The notes under the pieces were generated by a model. That model saw only the letters and a list, made by a program, of their open reading frames with translations, was not told the DNA's origin and made no database searches. From positions 124,001 to 188,000 of the forward strand of contig NZ_BMHI01000001.1 in assembly GCF_014640635.1 (NCBI RefSeq): a stretch of 64,000 nt of DNA, given 5' to 3'. Below, in pieces: positions 16,898-28,391 of this stretch; positions within the stretch are counted from its first letter, which is position 1; each line of letters begins with the position of its first letter. Both the position numbers and the translations under genes were made by a program. This DNA is from Flexivirga endophytica. Lineage in GTDB: Bacteria; Actinomycetota; Actinomycetes; Actinomycetales; Dermatophilaceae.

Positions 16898-17494
16898 ATG
16901 CACAGTGTCGCCGTAGCGGGGCTCGCCGCCTCCAGCGACCACGACGTCGCGGAGAGGGCTCCGATCCTCCCGCAGTGGTCGGAGTTGATCTTCGGACTCG
17001 TCGTGTTCGCCGGGATTCTGTTCGTCATCTGGAAGTACGTCGTTCCGAAGCTGGAGCAGGCGTACCAGGAGCGGACGGCCGCCATCGAAGGCGGTATGGA
17101 GCAGGCCGCCGAGGTCCAGAAGCAGGCGGAGGAGGCCAAGTCGCAGTACGAGGCCCAGCTCGCCGACGCTCGTGCCGAAGCAGCCCGCATTCGCGAGGAG
17201 GCTCGGACCCAGGGCACGCAGATCGTCAGCGAGATGCGCGCCCAGGCAAACGCCGAGTCCGAGCGCATCATCGAGAGCGCGCACAAGCAGACCGAGGCCG
17301 AGCGTCAGCAGGCCCAGGTCGAGCTGCGCAGCCACGTCGGGCGGCTGTCGACCGACCTGGCCGGCAAGATCGTCGGCGAATCGCTGCAGGACGAGACCCG
17401 CCAGCGCGGCATCGTCGAGCGCTTCCTCGCCGACCTCGAGTCCGGTGACGTGAAGCCGGAGAAGGTCGGCACGACGCCGAGCGAGGGTGCCTGA
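16898..17494 (+). CDS. atpF: F-type ATP synthase subunit b
   Basis: A 198-residue peripheral stalk subunit: a single membrane helix (SELIFGLVVFAGILFVIWKYVV) followed by a long charged coiled coil rich in Glu, Gln and Ala that holds F1 against the membrane. TAGGAGAG lies 5-7 nt before the ATG. The C-terminus is short and acidic. The stop overlaps the atpH start by one base (TGATG). Confidence 0.95.
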   Translation: MHSVAVAGLAASSDHDVAERAPILPQWSELIFGLVVFAGILFVIWKYVVPKLEQAYQERTAAIEGGMEQAAEVQKQAEEAKSQYEAQLADARAEAARIREEARTQGTQIVSEMRAQANAESERIIESAHKQTEAERQQAQVELRSHVGRLSTDLAGKIVGESLQDETRQRGIVERFLADLESGDVKPEKVGTTPSEGA

Positions 17495-18306
17495 TGCAGG
17501 GCGCTTCGCGCGGATCGCTGCTGGCCGTTCGGCAGGAGCTGAGCTCGCTGCTGGGGTCGGGCTCGGACGCGAACTCGATCGGTGACGAACTGTTCGCGAT
17601 CGCAGAGGTGCTCGGGTCCAGTGCCGGGCTGCGGCGAGCGCTGACCGACCCGACGGCCGAGGCGTCCGCGAAGGAAACTCTCGCGGACCGGCTGTTCGGC
17701 GGCAAGGTCGGCGACGCGGCGCAGCAGGTGCTGCGCAAGGCGGTCGGCCAGCGTTGGGCCGGTGAGCGTGACCTCGGTGACGCGCTGGAACAGCTCGGTG
17801 TCGAAGCCACGCTGACGTCGGCAGAGCGTGCCGGACGTCTCGACAACGTCGAGGACGAGCTCTTTCGCTTCGAGCGCACGATCGCCGGAGACGCCGGTCT
17901 GCGGGACGCGTTCGGTGACCGCCGACGCTCCGGCAAGGACAAGGCAGACCTGGTCGGCACGTTGCTCGATGGGAAGGCCGCCGCGGAGACGACTCGCCTG
18001 GCTCGCCAGGCAGCCGCCAACCCCGGTGGTCGTCGGGTCGAGCGGGTGCTGGAGTCGTATGTCGCAGTCGCCGCGCAGCTGCGCGACCGGCTCGCCGCGA
18101 CCGTGACCTCGGCAGTGGAGCTCGGCGAGGCCGACCGGTCCCGTCTGGGCCAGTCACTGGCTCGCGTCTACGGCCGTCCGGTCCAGCTCAACGTCATCGT
18201 CGACCCGAACATCGTCGGAGGCCTGCGGGTGCAGGTCGGCGACGAGGTCATCGACGGCACGATCGCAACCCGACTGGAGGACGCCCGCCGCACCATGGCG
18301 GGCTGA
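17494..18306 (+). CDS. atpH: F-type ATP synthase subunit delta
   Basis: A 270-residue OSCP-type subunit, longer than the 180 residues of many bacteria but usual for Micrococcales. The C-terminal signature [25 protein letters not shown] and the preceding helical region identify it. Unlike mycobacteria, it is not fused to subunit b. It links the peripheral stalk to the top of the alpha3-beta3 head. It is translationally coupled to atpF. Confidence 0.94.
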   Translation: MQGASRGSLLAVRQELSSLLGSGSDANSIGDELFAIAEVLGSSAGLRRALTDPTAEASAKETLADRLFGGKVGDAAQQVLRKAVGQRWAGERDLGDALEQLGVEATLTSAERAGRLDNVEDELFRFERTIAGDAGLRDAFGDRRRSGKDKADLVGTLLDGKAAAETTRLARQAAANPGGRRVERVLESYVAVAAQLRDRLAATVTSAVELGEADRSRLGQSLARVYGRPVQLNVIVDPNIVGGLRVQVGDEVIDGTIATRLEDARRTMAG

Positions 18307-18392
18307 CCCTCGCAAGAGACCTTCCGGCACATGACGCCGGAGCAAGAACTGAACGGGCCGTCGGCGGTCCGCCCACGTGGAGGAGAAACAAC

Positions 18393-20030
<1,638 letters not shown>

Positions 20031-20041
20031 CTCCTCGGCGG

Positions 20042-20076
20042 CTGACGTGAGGATCGGTATCTCACCCTCACGTCAG
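20042..20076 (+). other. Intercistronic hairpin between atpA and atpG
   Basis: An 11-bp perfect stem, CTGACGTGAGG (20042-20052) with CCTCACGTCAG (20066-20076), and a 13-nt loop, without a U-tract. It could stabilise or process the polycistronic mRNA rather than end it. Confidence 0.6.
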
Positions 20077-20145
20077 TCGCTGGAATCCGATGGCCGCCCC
20101 GCGGCCGACGGATGACCGACAACTTTCGAGAAGGAAGGGGACAAC

Positions 20146-21057
20146 ATGGGCGCGCAGATGCGGGTTTACCGTCAGCGCATCCGGTCTGTCCAGGCCACCA
20201 AGAAGATCACGCGTGCGATGGAACTCATCGCGGCATCGCGTGTGGTCAAGGCGCGCCAGCGGGTCGAGCAGTCGACGCCATACGCGATCGCGCTGACCCG
20301 TGCGTGCTCCGCCGTGGCGACGCACAGCAACACCGACCACGCCCTGACCACCGAGCGGGACGAGCCGAAGCGCGCCGCGGTGCTGATCTGCACCAGCGAC
20401 CGCGGTCTGGCGGGTGCCTACTCGGTCAACGCCATCAAGAAGGCCGCCGAACTCATCGAGCGGCTTCAGGGCGAGGGCAAGGAGGTCGTCCCCTACCTGG
20501 TCGGGCGCAAGGCGGTCAGCTACTACAAGTTCCGTCGTCGCGAGTTCGCGCAGGAGTGGACCGGCTTCACCGACAGCCCCGATTTCGAGGTTGCCAAGGA
20601 GGTCGGCGACGTCCTGACCGAGCAGTTCGTCGACGGCAGCGCCGAAGGCGGAGTGGACGAGGTCCACATCGTCTACACGCGATTCGTCAGCATGGTGAAC
20701 CAGGAGCCGCAGGTCGTGCGCCTGCTGCCGCTGGAAGTCGTCGAGGGCGAGGCCGATGCCGACGGCGACGGCGTGCCCGACGGTCCGCTGCCGCTGTACG
20801 AGTTCGAGCCCAGCGCCGACGACGTGCTCGACGCATTGCTGCCGAAGTACGTCAACGCCCGGATCTACAACGCGTTCCTGCAGGCATCCGCCTCCGAGCT
20901 CGCCGCGCGTCAGCGTGCGATGAAGTCGGCGACGGACAACGCCGAGGAACTCATCAAGACCTACACCCGCCTCGCCAACCAGGCGCGGCAGGCCGAGATC
21001 ACCCAAGAGATCAGCGAGATCGTTGGTGGCGCCAGCGCTCTCGCGGACGCCTCCTGA
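20146..21057 (+). CDS. atpG: F-type ATP synthase subunit gamma
   Basis: A 303-residue central shaft subunit. The N-terminal helix [20 protein letters not shown] and the C-terminal helix [27 protein letters not shown] (given here in part) form the coiled coil that rotates inside alpha3-beta3. A Ser-Asp-Arg-Gly-Leu core ([14 protein letters not shown]) is diagnostic. An insertion rich in Asp/Glu ([15 protein letters not shown]) about residue 205 resembles the extra loop known in mycobacterial gamma. GAAGGAAGG precedes the ATG. Confidence 0.96.
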   Translation: MGAQMRVYRQRIRSVQATKKITRAMELIAASRVVKARQRVEQSTPYAIALTRACSAVATHSNTDHALTTERDEPKRAAVLICTSDRGLAGAYSVNAIKKAAELIERLQGEGKEVVPYLVGRKAVSYYKFRRREFAQEWTGFTDSPDFEVAKEVGDVLTEQFVDGSAEGGVDEVHIVYTRFVSMVNQEPQVVRLLPLEVVEGEADADGDGVPDGPLPLYEFEPSADDVLDALLPKYVNARIYNAFLQASASELAARQRAMKSATDNAEELIKTYTRLANQARQAEITQEISEIVGGASALADAS

Positions 21058-21080
21058 AACGTCTGACGAGAAAGAGATAG

Positions 21081-22565
<1,485 letters not shown>

Positions 22566-22605
22566 ATCACGAGTCGACCTGCGTCATACGAGCAGTAGCG
22601 AAAGG

Positions 22606-22634
22606 CCCCGGACCAGTTGTGGTTCGGGGGTTTT
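22606..22634 (+). terminator. Rho-independent terminator after atpD
   Basis: A 10-bp stem with one G-T pair (22606-22615 with 22620-22629), a GTTG loop and a TTTT tract at 22631-22634. It closes the atp operon before the tandem repeat array. Confidence 0.75.
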
Positions 22635-22660
22635 CGCGTGTCCGTGATGGTTGCGAGGGC

Positions 22661-22858
22661 GTCCCGAAGTGCCGACGGTCGTGGGTTCGGGACGGGATTT
22701 TGCCGGGAGGGCGTCCCGAAGTGCCGACGGTCGTGGGTTCGGGACGGGATTTTGCCGTGAGAGTGTCCCGAAGGACCGACGGTCGGTATGCCGGGACGGG
22801 TGCGTGCGGAAATCGCGTCTCGAAGGACCGACGGTCGGTATGCCGGGACGGGTGACCC
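22661..22858. repeat. 52-bp tandem repeat array, four units, each with an inner dyad
   Basis: Units begin at 22661, 22713, 22765 and 22817, exactly 52 bp apart; the last is about 10 bp short. Units 1 and 2 are nearly identical; units 3 and 4 share a variant with GGTATGCCGGGAC. Each unit has GTCCCGA facing TCGGGAC, so each can form a hairpin, and CCGACGGTCG at the centre. No ORF of interest is present. The remaining 100 bp up to the permease (22859-22960) show only a possible -10 box. Confidence 0.9.
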
Positions 22859-22946
22859 GGGCAGTTCGGCACGCTGCGCTGATCAGCCCCGCACGCCGCT
22901 TCACCCGCCACCGCCCAGCGTGCGTCGGACCCGTCCAGCCACGCCA

Positions 22947-22952
22947 TATGCT
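22947..22952 (+). promoter_or_regulatory. Candidate -10 box of the uracil permease gene
   Basis: TATGCT lies 8 nt before the GTG start, compatible with a leaderless or nearly leaderless mRNA. It is also the first promoter-like sequence after the repeat array. Confidence 0.35.
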
Positions 22953-22960
22953 GTGCGCCT

Positions 22961-24307
22961 GTGAGTCTTCTTCCCTCCTGGACCCTGCACGGTGACGGCA
23001 AATCGGTTCCGGCGGGGGAGGTGGTCGCACCGGACGAGCGGCTGACCTGGCCGCGCACCGCCGGCATCGGGCTGCAGCACATCGTCGCGATGTTCGGCGC
23101 GACCTTCCTGGTGCCGCTGCTGACCGGCTTCCCGCCGTCGACGACGCTCTTCTTCTCCGGTCTCGGCACGATCATCTTCCTGCTGCTGACTGCCGGGCGG
23201 GTGCCGAGCTATCTCGGCTCGTCGTTCGCGTTCATCGCACCGATCGCCGCGGCCAAGGCCGATCACGGTATGGCGGGGGCGCTCGGCGGCATCGTGCTGG
23301 CGGGTGTCGCGCTCGCGGTGATCGGTCTCATCGTGCAGGTCGCCGGCGCGGGGTGGATCCGGGCGCTGCTGCCGCCGCTGGTGACCGGCGCGATCGTCGC
23401 GCTGATCGGCCTCAACCTGGCCGGTGCGGCCAAGGACAACTATGTGAAGGCGCCGGTCACGGCGACGGTGACCGTCGCGCTGATCTGCCTGGTGACGGTC
23501 CTCGGCAGGGGCATCCTGGGCCGGCTGGCGATCCTCGGGGGTGTCACCGCGGGTTACGTGACCGCCTGCGTGCGCGGCGAGGTCGACTTCGATGCGGTGA
23601 GCAAGGCCGACTGGGTCGGATTGCCCACCTTCCACAGCCCGCACTTCGACACCGGTGTCATCGCGCTCTTCGTGCCGGTGCTGCTCGTGCTCGTCGCCGA
23701 GAACATCGGGCACGTGAAGTCGGTCGCCCAGATGACTGCGCGCGACCTGGACGACGTGCAGGGGCGGGCGCTGTTCGCCGACGGCATCTCCACCGCGCTC
23801 GCAGGCGTCGGCGGTGGGTCGGGCACGACGACATACGCCGAGAACATCGGGGTGATGGCGGCGACCAAGGTCTACTCGACGGCGGCCTACTGGTTCGCGG
23901 CGCTCGGTGCCCTCGTGCTGAGCTTCTGCCCGAAGTTCGGTGAGGCGATCGCGACCATCCCGGTCGGCGTCCTCGGCGGAGCGGGCGTGGTGCTCTACGG
24001 CATGATCGGGCTGCTCGGTGCGCGGATCTGGATCGAGGCACGCATCGACTTCGGCAACGCGATCAACCTGACCCCGGCCGCGATCGGGCTGATCATCGGC
24101 ATCGCGGACTTCACCTGGACGATCGGCGACGTGCAACTCGCGGGCATCGCGCTGGGCACCATGGCGGTGTTGGTCGCCTATCACCTGATGCGCGCGATCA
24201 ACACGGTCAGCAAGGTGCTGCCGGATCCGACCACGCCGGCCCCGATGGTGCAGCTGGATCGGAACGATGGACTCGCGCCCGAGCCGACCGTCGACCTGGT
24301 GAAGTGA
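22961..24307 (+). CDS. Uracil/xanthine permease, NCS2 family (UraA-like)
   Basis: A 448-residue transporter with about 14 membrane segments. The family signatures are GLQHIVAMFGATFLVPLLTG near the N-terminus and the NCS2 motif region LVLVAENIGHVKSVAQM and GGSGTTTYAENIGVMAATKV, whose acidic residues bind the base. It imports uracil or a related nucleobase with protons. The GTG start at 22961 lacks a Shine-Dalgarno sequence. It is the first gene of the block separating atpD and atpC. Confidence 0.92.
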   Translation: MSLLPSWTLHGDGKSVPAGEVVAPDERLTWPRTAGIGLQHIVAMFGATFLVPLLTGFPPSTTLFFSGLGTIIFLLLTAGRVPSYLGSSFAFIAPIAAAKADHGMAGALGGIVLAGVALAVIGLIVQVAGAGWIRALLPPLVTGAIVALIGLNLAGAAKDNYVKAPVTATVTVALICLVTVLGRGILGRLAILGGVTAGYVTACVRGEVDFDAVSKADWVGLPTFHSPHFDTGVIALFVPVLLVLVAENIGHVKSVAQMTARDLDDVQGRALFADGISTALAGVGGGSGTTTYAENIGVMAATKVYSTAAYWFAALGALVLSFCPKFGEAIATIPVGVLGGAGVVLYGMIGLLGARIWIEARIDFGNAINLTPAAIGLIIGIADFTWTIGDVQLAGIALGTMAVLVAYHLMRAINTVSKVLPDPTTPAPMVQLDRNDGLAPEPTVDLVK

Positions 24308-24353
24308 GCGAACCGGACCATTCTTGTCACCGCCCGGTGGCAGGCTGGGAGGT

Positions 24354-25022
24354 ATGACGAAGAACCCGACTCCGGGACGCATGGGTGGCACCTCGGACCG
24401 TCCGGCGCGTTTCTTCGCCGATGCGGCCGAGTTCGGCGCGTGGCTGGCGGCGCACCACGACACCGAGACCGAGCTGTGGATGGGCCTGGCCAAGAAACAC
24501 GTGGCCGACCGTGGCCTGACCTGGGCCGACGCGGTCCCGGAGGCCCTGTGCTGGGGCTGGATCGACTCGGTCGCGCAGCGGATCGATGACGACTTCGTGC
24601 GCCAGCGCTGGACGCCGCGTAAGCGCACCAGTCACTGGAGCAAGGTCAACCTCGAGCTTGTCGAACGCCTGCGCGGGGAGGGCAGGATGCAGCCGGCGGG
24701 CCTGGCCATCTGGGAGGCGCGGCGCAGAGAGGCAGCGCCATACACCCACGAGCGGGAAGGGCCGCTCGAGCTGCCGCCGGCCTACGCCGCGCAGCTGGCG
24801 GCGTCGCCTGCTGCGACCGCTTTCTGGCAGGTGACCACCAACAGCTACCGCCGCGTGTGCGTCAACTGGGTCCTCAGCGCGAAGCAGCAGACGACACGCG
24901 ACCGGCGGATGGCACAGCTCGTCGGGGACAGTGCCGCGGGGCGACTGATCCCGAGCCAGCGCTACGGCGCGACGCCCGGCTGGGTCGAGCGCGCGGCTGC
25001 CGCTGCTGCTGCGGCCGGCTGA
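24354..25022 (+). CDS. YdeI/OmpD-associated family protein
   Basis: A 222-residue soluble protein of the YdeI family, recognised by ARFFADAAEFGAWLAAHHDT, the ALCWGWIDSVAQRIDDDFV core and PRKRTSHWSKVN. Members have been linked to bacteriocin or peptide resistance in some bacteria, but the biochemical role is unknown. The start at 24354 is chosen over an upstream TTG because GGGAGGT lies just before it. The C-terminus ends in an alanine run. It converges with the EamA gene, the stops being 4 nt apart. Confidence 0.85.
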   Translation: MTKNPTPGRMGGTSDRPARFFADAAEFGAWLAAHHDTETELWMGLAKKHVADRGLTWADAVPEALCWGWIDSVAQRIDDDFVRQRWTPRKRTSHWSKVNLELVERLRGEGRMQPAGLAIWEARRREAAPYTHEREGPLELPPAYAAQLAASPAATAFWQVTTNSYRRVCVNWVLSAKQQTTRDRRMAQLVGDSAAGRLIPSQRYGATPGWVERAAAAAAAAG

Positions 25023-25026
25023 CGGC

Positions 25027-25851
25027 TCAGGCCGCTACTTCGGCGTGTCCGGCGAGTGCGAGGCACCCGCCCAGCGTGGCGATGAAGCCCAGCACGGCGA
25101 CCGCGGCGAAGCCGTGGCGCACCGAGTCGCCCAACCAGGCGAGCCCGATCACCGCCGGTATGACGGTCTCCACGGCGAAGGTGATCGCTGCGACGCTGGT
25201 GGTCCGGCCGCGTTCGAGCGCGAAACCGTAGGCCACGACCGCCACCGCCCCGGCCAGCACCAGCGCCCAGAGTTGTGGCTGAAACACCGTGCGCCACAAG
25301 GGATTCGATGCATCGAGCACCCGTGCCACGATCCCGGTGAGACCGAAACCGAGGCCACTCGCGGCCGCCAGCACCAGTGATGATCTCGCACGGTCGCGAT
25401 CGGCCAGGCCCACGGCGAAGGTCAGCGCCACCACCACGGCGCCGGCGAGCAACAGCCAGCCGCCGGTGGCGTCCATCCGGTGTGCCGGACCTTCGTGCGC
25501 GCCGACCGCCAGCAGCACCAGCCCGGAACCGGTGACCACGAGCGCCCCGATCTCCAGCGCAGCGAGCCGCAGGCCGAGGAACGCGACCGCCAGCACGGCG
25601 GTCACGCCGACGGAGGACGCCAGCATCGACTCGACCAGGAAGAGCGGCAGTGTCTGCAGGGCGGCGAGGCTGGCGATGAACCCCGCGCCGTCGAGTGCGA
25701 GGCCCACGGCATACAACCGGCCGGCGCGAGCACGTGCCGGCCAGGACGAGGCGTGCGGGACTGCCGCCATACGCCGCACACCGACGGCCTGTAGGACGGT
25801 CGCGGTGCCATAGGCGAGTGCCCCGAGGACCGCACCCAGCAACGCCAGCAT
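25027..25851 (-). CDS. EamA/DMT-superfamily membrane transporter
   Basis: A 274-residue protein with about nine to ten predicted membrane helices, short Ala/Gly/Leu-rich segments and little outside the membrane (LLGAVLGALAYGTATVLQAV; VETVIPAVIGLAWLGDSV). It resembles actinobacterial DMT-type permeases with two internal repeats. The substrate is unknown; relatives export metabolites. A CACCAT sequence 6 nt before the ATG may be its -10 box. Confidence 0.78.
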   Translation of the reverse strand: MLALLGAVLGALAYGTATVLQAVGVRRMAAVPHASSWPARARAGRLYAVGLALDGAGFIASLAALQTLPLFLVESMLASSVGVTAVLAVAFLGLRLAALEIGALVVTGSGLVLLAVGAHEGPAHRMDATGGWLLLAGAVVVALTFAVGLADRDRARSSLVLAAASGLGFGLTGIVARVLDASNPLWRTVFQPQLWALVLAGAVAVVAYGFALERGRTTSVAAITFAVETVIPAVIGLAWLGDSVRHGFAAVAVLGFIATLGGCLALAGHAEVAA

Positions 25852-25891
25852 GCGGTGATGGTGTCACGGCATGCTGCATCCCTCGCTCAGG

Positions 25892-28147
25892 TCACAACGC
25901 CTTGAAGTCGATCTTCTCGGCGAGCACCGGCCGCAGCCGCTCGGCATACGTGGTGGTGAGGTGATGGTCGTCCCGATAGACGATCGTGCCGTCCACGACG
26001 ATCGGGCAGACGTCGTCGTGGCACTCCCACGGCCGCATGTCGATGTAGTCGGCGCCGTGCTTGGCTGCGGTGCTCTTCCATGCCGCATCGCGCGCGACGG
26101 TGACCTTGTCCGGGCTCTCGGCGCAGGTGCTCAGGTTCGCCGTGCGTGAGCCGAGGCAGGTGCCGGCGTCCTTGGGCAGTCGCGACTGGTCGGAGATGAT
26201 GTCGACCTCGTCGGTGACGGTGTGCAGTTCTTCGAGGGTGCGTGCCGCACCCGCCTTGAAGAGCTCGGTGCCCTTGGCACCAGGCATCTCCTTGCCCGTG
26301 TCCGGGTCGAGGATCGGGGTGTCCAGGAGGCCGCTGAGGATGACGAGCTTCGGCTTGATCTGCTTGATCTGCTGCATGGCCCACGTGCGGTAGGTGTCGC
26401 ACTGGTCGTAGGCGATGCCCTTGTAGCGCAGGTGGACATCCGCCGGCATGCAGCCGGCCTTGGTCAGCGGGATCAGCTTGATGTGGTGCTGCTTCGCCAT
26501 CGCGCTCAGCGGCTTCAACCACTGCGCGGCGTGCGAATCGCCATAGATGACAACGGTTGTCGTCGCCTTGGTGTCACCGGAAGGACACAACTTGTGCGAT
26601 GTCTTGTCCCGAGTGCCGGCCCAGCAGTCGTCCGAGGGCTCGGTCTTGTCGTCCTCCAGGTGCACGAGGCTCGGCACGAGCTTGGTCGGCAGCGCATCAC
26701 CCGCCTGCGCCTTGTCGCTGGCCTTGGCCACTTCGGCGCGCAGCGACGACACGGCGGACGGCTTCTTGGCCTCCTTCTGGGCGACCTTCTGCGCCGCGGC
26801 CGCCGTCGTCGAGGACTGCGCCATCGTCGACTGGTAGATGACCGCCGCCGGAGCGAGGACCATCGCAAGAGCGGCCGGCCACAGTGCCAACGCGCGGACG
26901 GTCGTATGGCGCCCTCGTCGCTTGGTCGACCGGAAGGGCGTCTCCACCCAGCGGTAGCTCAACCAGGCCAGCGCGATGGCCACCACGATGAGCATCAGCT
27001 TGTACCGGATGCGCAGCTGGCCCCCGGCATACGCATTGGCGAGGATCAGCACCGGCCAGTGCACCAGGTAGACGGAGTAGGAGATGTCCCCGATGAACCG
27101 CACCGGCCGGATCCCGAGCACGAGCGTTGCGCCGTAGCGCGGCCCGTCGATACCGCCGGCGAGGATCAGCACGGCACCGAGGACGGGCACCAGGGCAGCG
27201 ACGCCGGGGAAGGGCGTCGCGGGCGTGTAGACCACCGCGGCGAACAACACCGCCGCCAGACCGGTCCAGGACATGACTGCCTTCACCCTGTCCGGCAGGT
27301 GTCCGACGTGATGCGCGGTGAGCGCCAGCAGCGAGCCGAGGCCCAGCTCCCAGCCGCGGGTGAAGGTCGAGAAGTATGCCGACTGCGGCGACGCGGCGGT
27401 GTCGTGGATGGACCAGCCGAGCGAGATGAGGCTGAGCAGCGCGATCAGGACCGTCGCGCGGCGCAGCGCCTGCGTCCGGCCGAGCGCGATCCTGGCCCGC
27501 GTGGCCCGCGGGCCGCGGCTGATCAGCTTCTCGCGTCGGCGCCAGGGGAGCACGAGCATCAGCGCGATGAGCACCGGCCACACGAGGTAGAACTGCTCCT
27601 CGACGGCGAGCGACCAGAAGTGCTGGACCGGCGTCTCGAACGTCGCGGCGGCGAAGTAGTCGTTGCCGGCCTGCGCGAAGTGCAGGTTCGCGGCGAAGAA
27701 CGCGGCCCACCTGACGTCGGTGGCGACCTTGCTGAGGTCGCCGTCGGTGTAGACCAACGTCGACACCAGCAACGTCAGCAGCAGGGTGACCGATGCGGCG
27801 GGGAGGATGCGGCGGGCGCGCTTGGCGTAGAACCCCGCGAACGACACCCGTCCGGTGGAGCGCACCTCGCGGGCGAGCAGTCCGGTGATCAGGAAGCCGG
27901 AGACGACGAAGAAGACGTCGACTCCGATGTAGCCGCCGGCGAGGATGTGCTTGATCTCGGCATGACTCGCGACCACCAGCAGCACCGCGATCGCGCGCAT
28001 GCCCTGGATGTCCGGACGCTGGCCGTGGCCCTCGGACCGGTCGGCACTGCCGGACCGCGCGGACGTGGCGGCGCCGCGGGAGCCGTGCGCCGGGCCGCGG
28101 GCATGCGGATCCGAAACATCTGTAGCTGATGGGAGCGCTGTGGCCAC
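25892..28147 (-). CDS. Acyltransferase 3 with C-terminal SGNH domain (OafA/OatA type)
   Basis: A 751-residue membrane enzyme. After a hydrophilic start, residues about 48-400 form the ten-helix acyltransferase-3 domain (DIQGMRAIAVLLVVASHAEI; GGYIGVDVFFVVSGFLITGL). Residues about 430-751 form a periplasmic SGNH hydrolase-like domain with VVIYGDSHAAQW (block I Ser) and the C-terminal DDHHLT His. Such two-domain proteins O-acetylate peptidoglycan, arabinogalactan-type glycans or other surface sugars. The direct target is not evident. It diverges from the pyruvate oxidase gene. Confidence 0.9.
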   Translation of the reverse strand: MATALPSATDVSDPHARGPAHGSRGAATSARSGSADRSEGHGQRPDIQGMRAIAVLLVVASHAEIKHILAGGYIGVDVFFVVSGFLITGLLAREVRSTGRVSFAGFYAKRARRILPAASVTLLLTLLVSTLVYTDGDLSKVATDVRWAAFFAANLHFAQAGNDYFAAATFETPVQHFWSLAVEEQFYLVWPVLIALMLVLPWRRREKLISRGPRATRARIALGRTQALRRATVLIALLSLISLGWSIHDTAASPQSAYFSTFTRGWELGLGSLLALTAHHVGHLPDRVKAVMSWTGLAAVLFAAVVYTPATPFPGVAALVPVLGAVLILAGGIDGPRYGATLVLGIRPVRFIGDISYSVYLVHWPVLILANAYAGGQLRIRYKLMLIVVAIALAWLSYRWVETPFRSTKRRGRHTTVRALALWPAALAMVLAPAAVIYQSTMAQSSTTAAAAQKVAQKEAKKPSAVSSLRAEVAKASDKAQAGDALPTKLVPSLVHLEDDKTEPSDDCWAGTRDKTSHKLCPSGDTKATTTVVIYGDSHAAQWLKPLSAMAKQHHIKLIPLTKAGCMPADVHLRYKGIAYDQCDTYRTWAMQQIKQIKPKLVILSGLLDTPILDPDTGKEMPGAKGTELFKAGAARTLEELHTVTDEVDIISDQSRLPKDAGTCLGSRTANLSTCAESPDKVTVARDAAWKSTAAKHGADYIDMRPWECHDDVCPIVVDGTIVYRDDHHLTTTYAERLRPVLAEKIDFKAL

Positions 28148-28183
28148 CCGGACACCCTTTGCTCAGATCGACGACGATTGCCA

Positions 28184-28203
28184 AGCCCATTTGTCAATGG
28201 GCT
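28184..28203. promoter_or_regulatory. Inverted repeat upstream of the acyltransferase gene
   Basis: AGCCCAT-N6-ATGGGCT, a perfect 7-bp dyad 37-56 nt before the acyltransferase start, in the 244-bp divergent region shared with poxB. It could be an operator or a leader hairpin. The rest of this gap (28204-28391) is comparatively AT-rich with no motif I can name. Confidence 0.4.
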
Positions 28204-28391
28204 CATGATCACGATTCCATAAATTCCGGGTGAATGGCCAGTTGAGAATCGTGCATGCGTGTCATCGCGCCGTCGATGATGCCCGAGTCGGCGCCCCGAT
28301 GGTGGGATGGGGCCGGGGAAGTTTCCGGCTGCCGAATTCATCGTGACCGACAGGGAGCGCCCCGGCCGCCCCGGACCCGGCGGGGGACACA

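Noticed and set aside
22661-22858. The 52-bp array as a CRISPR locus
   Set aside because: Units repeat over their full length without variable spacers, only four units exist, and no cas gene is present.
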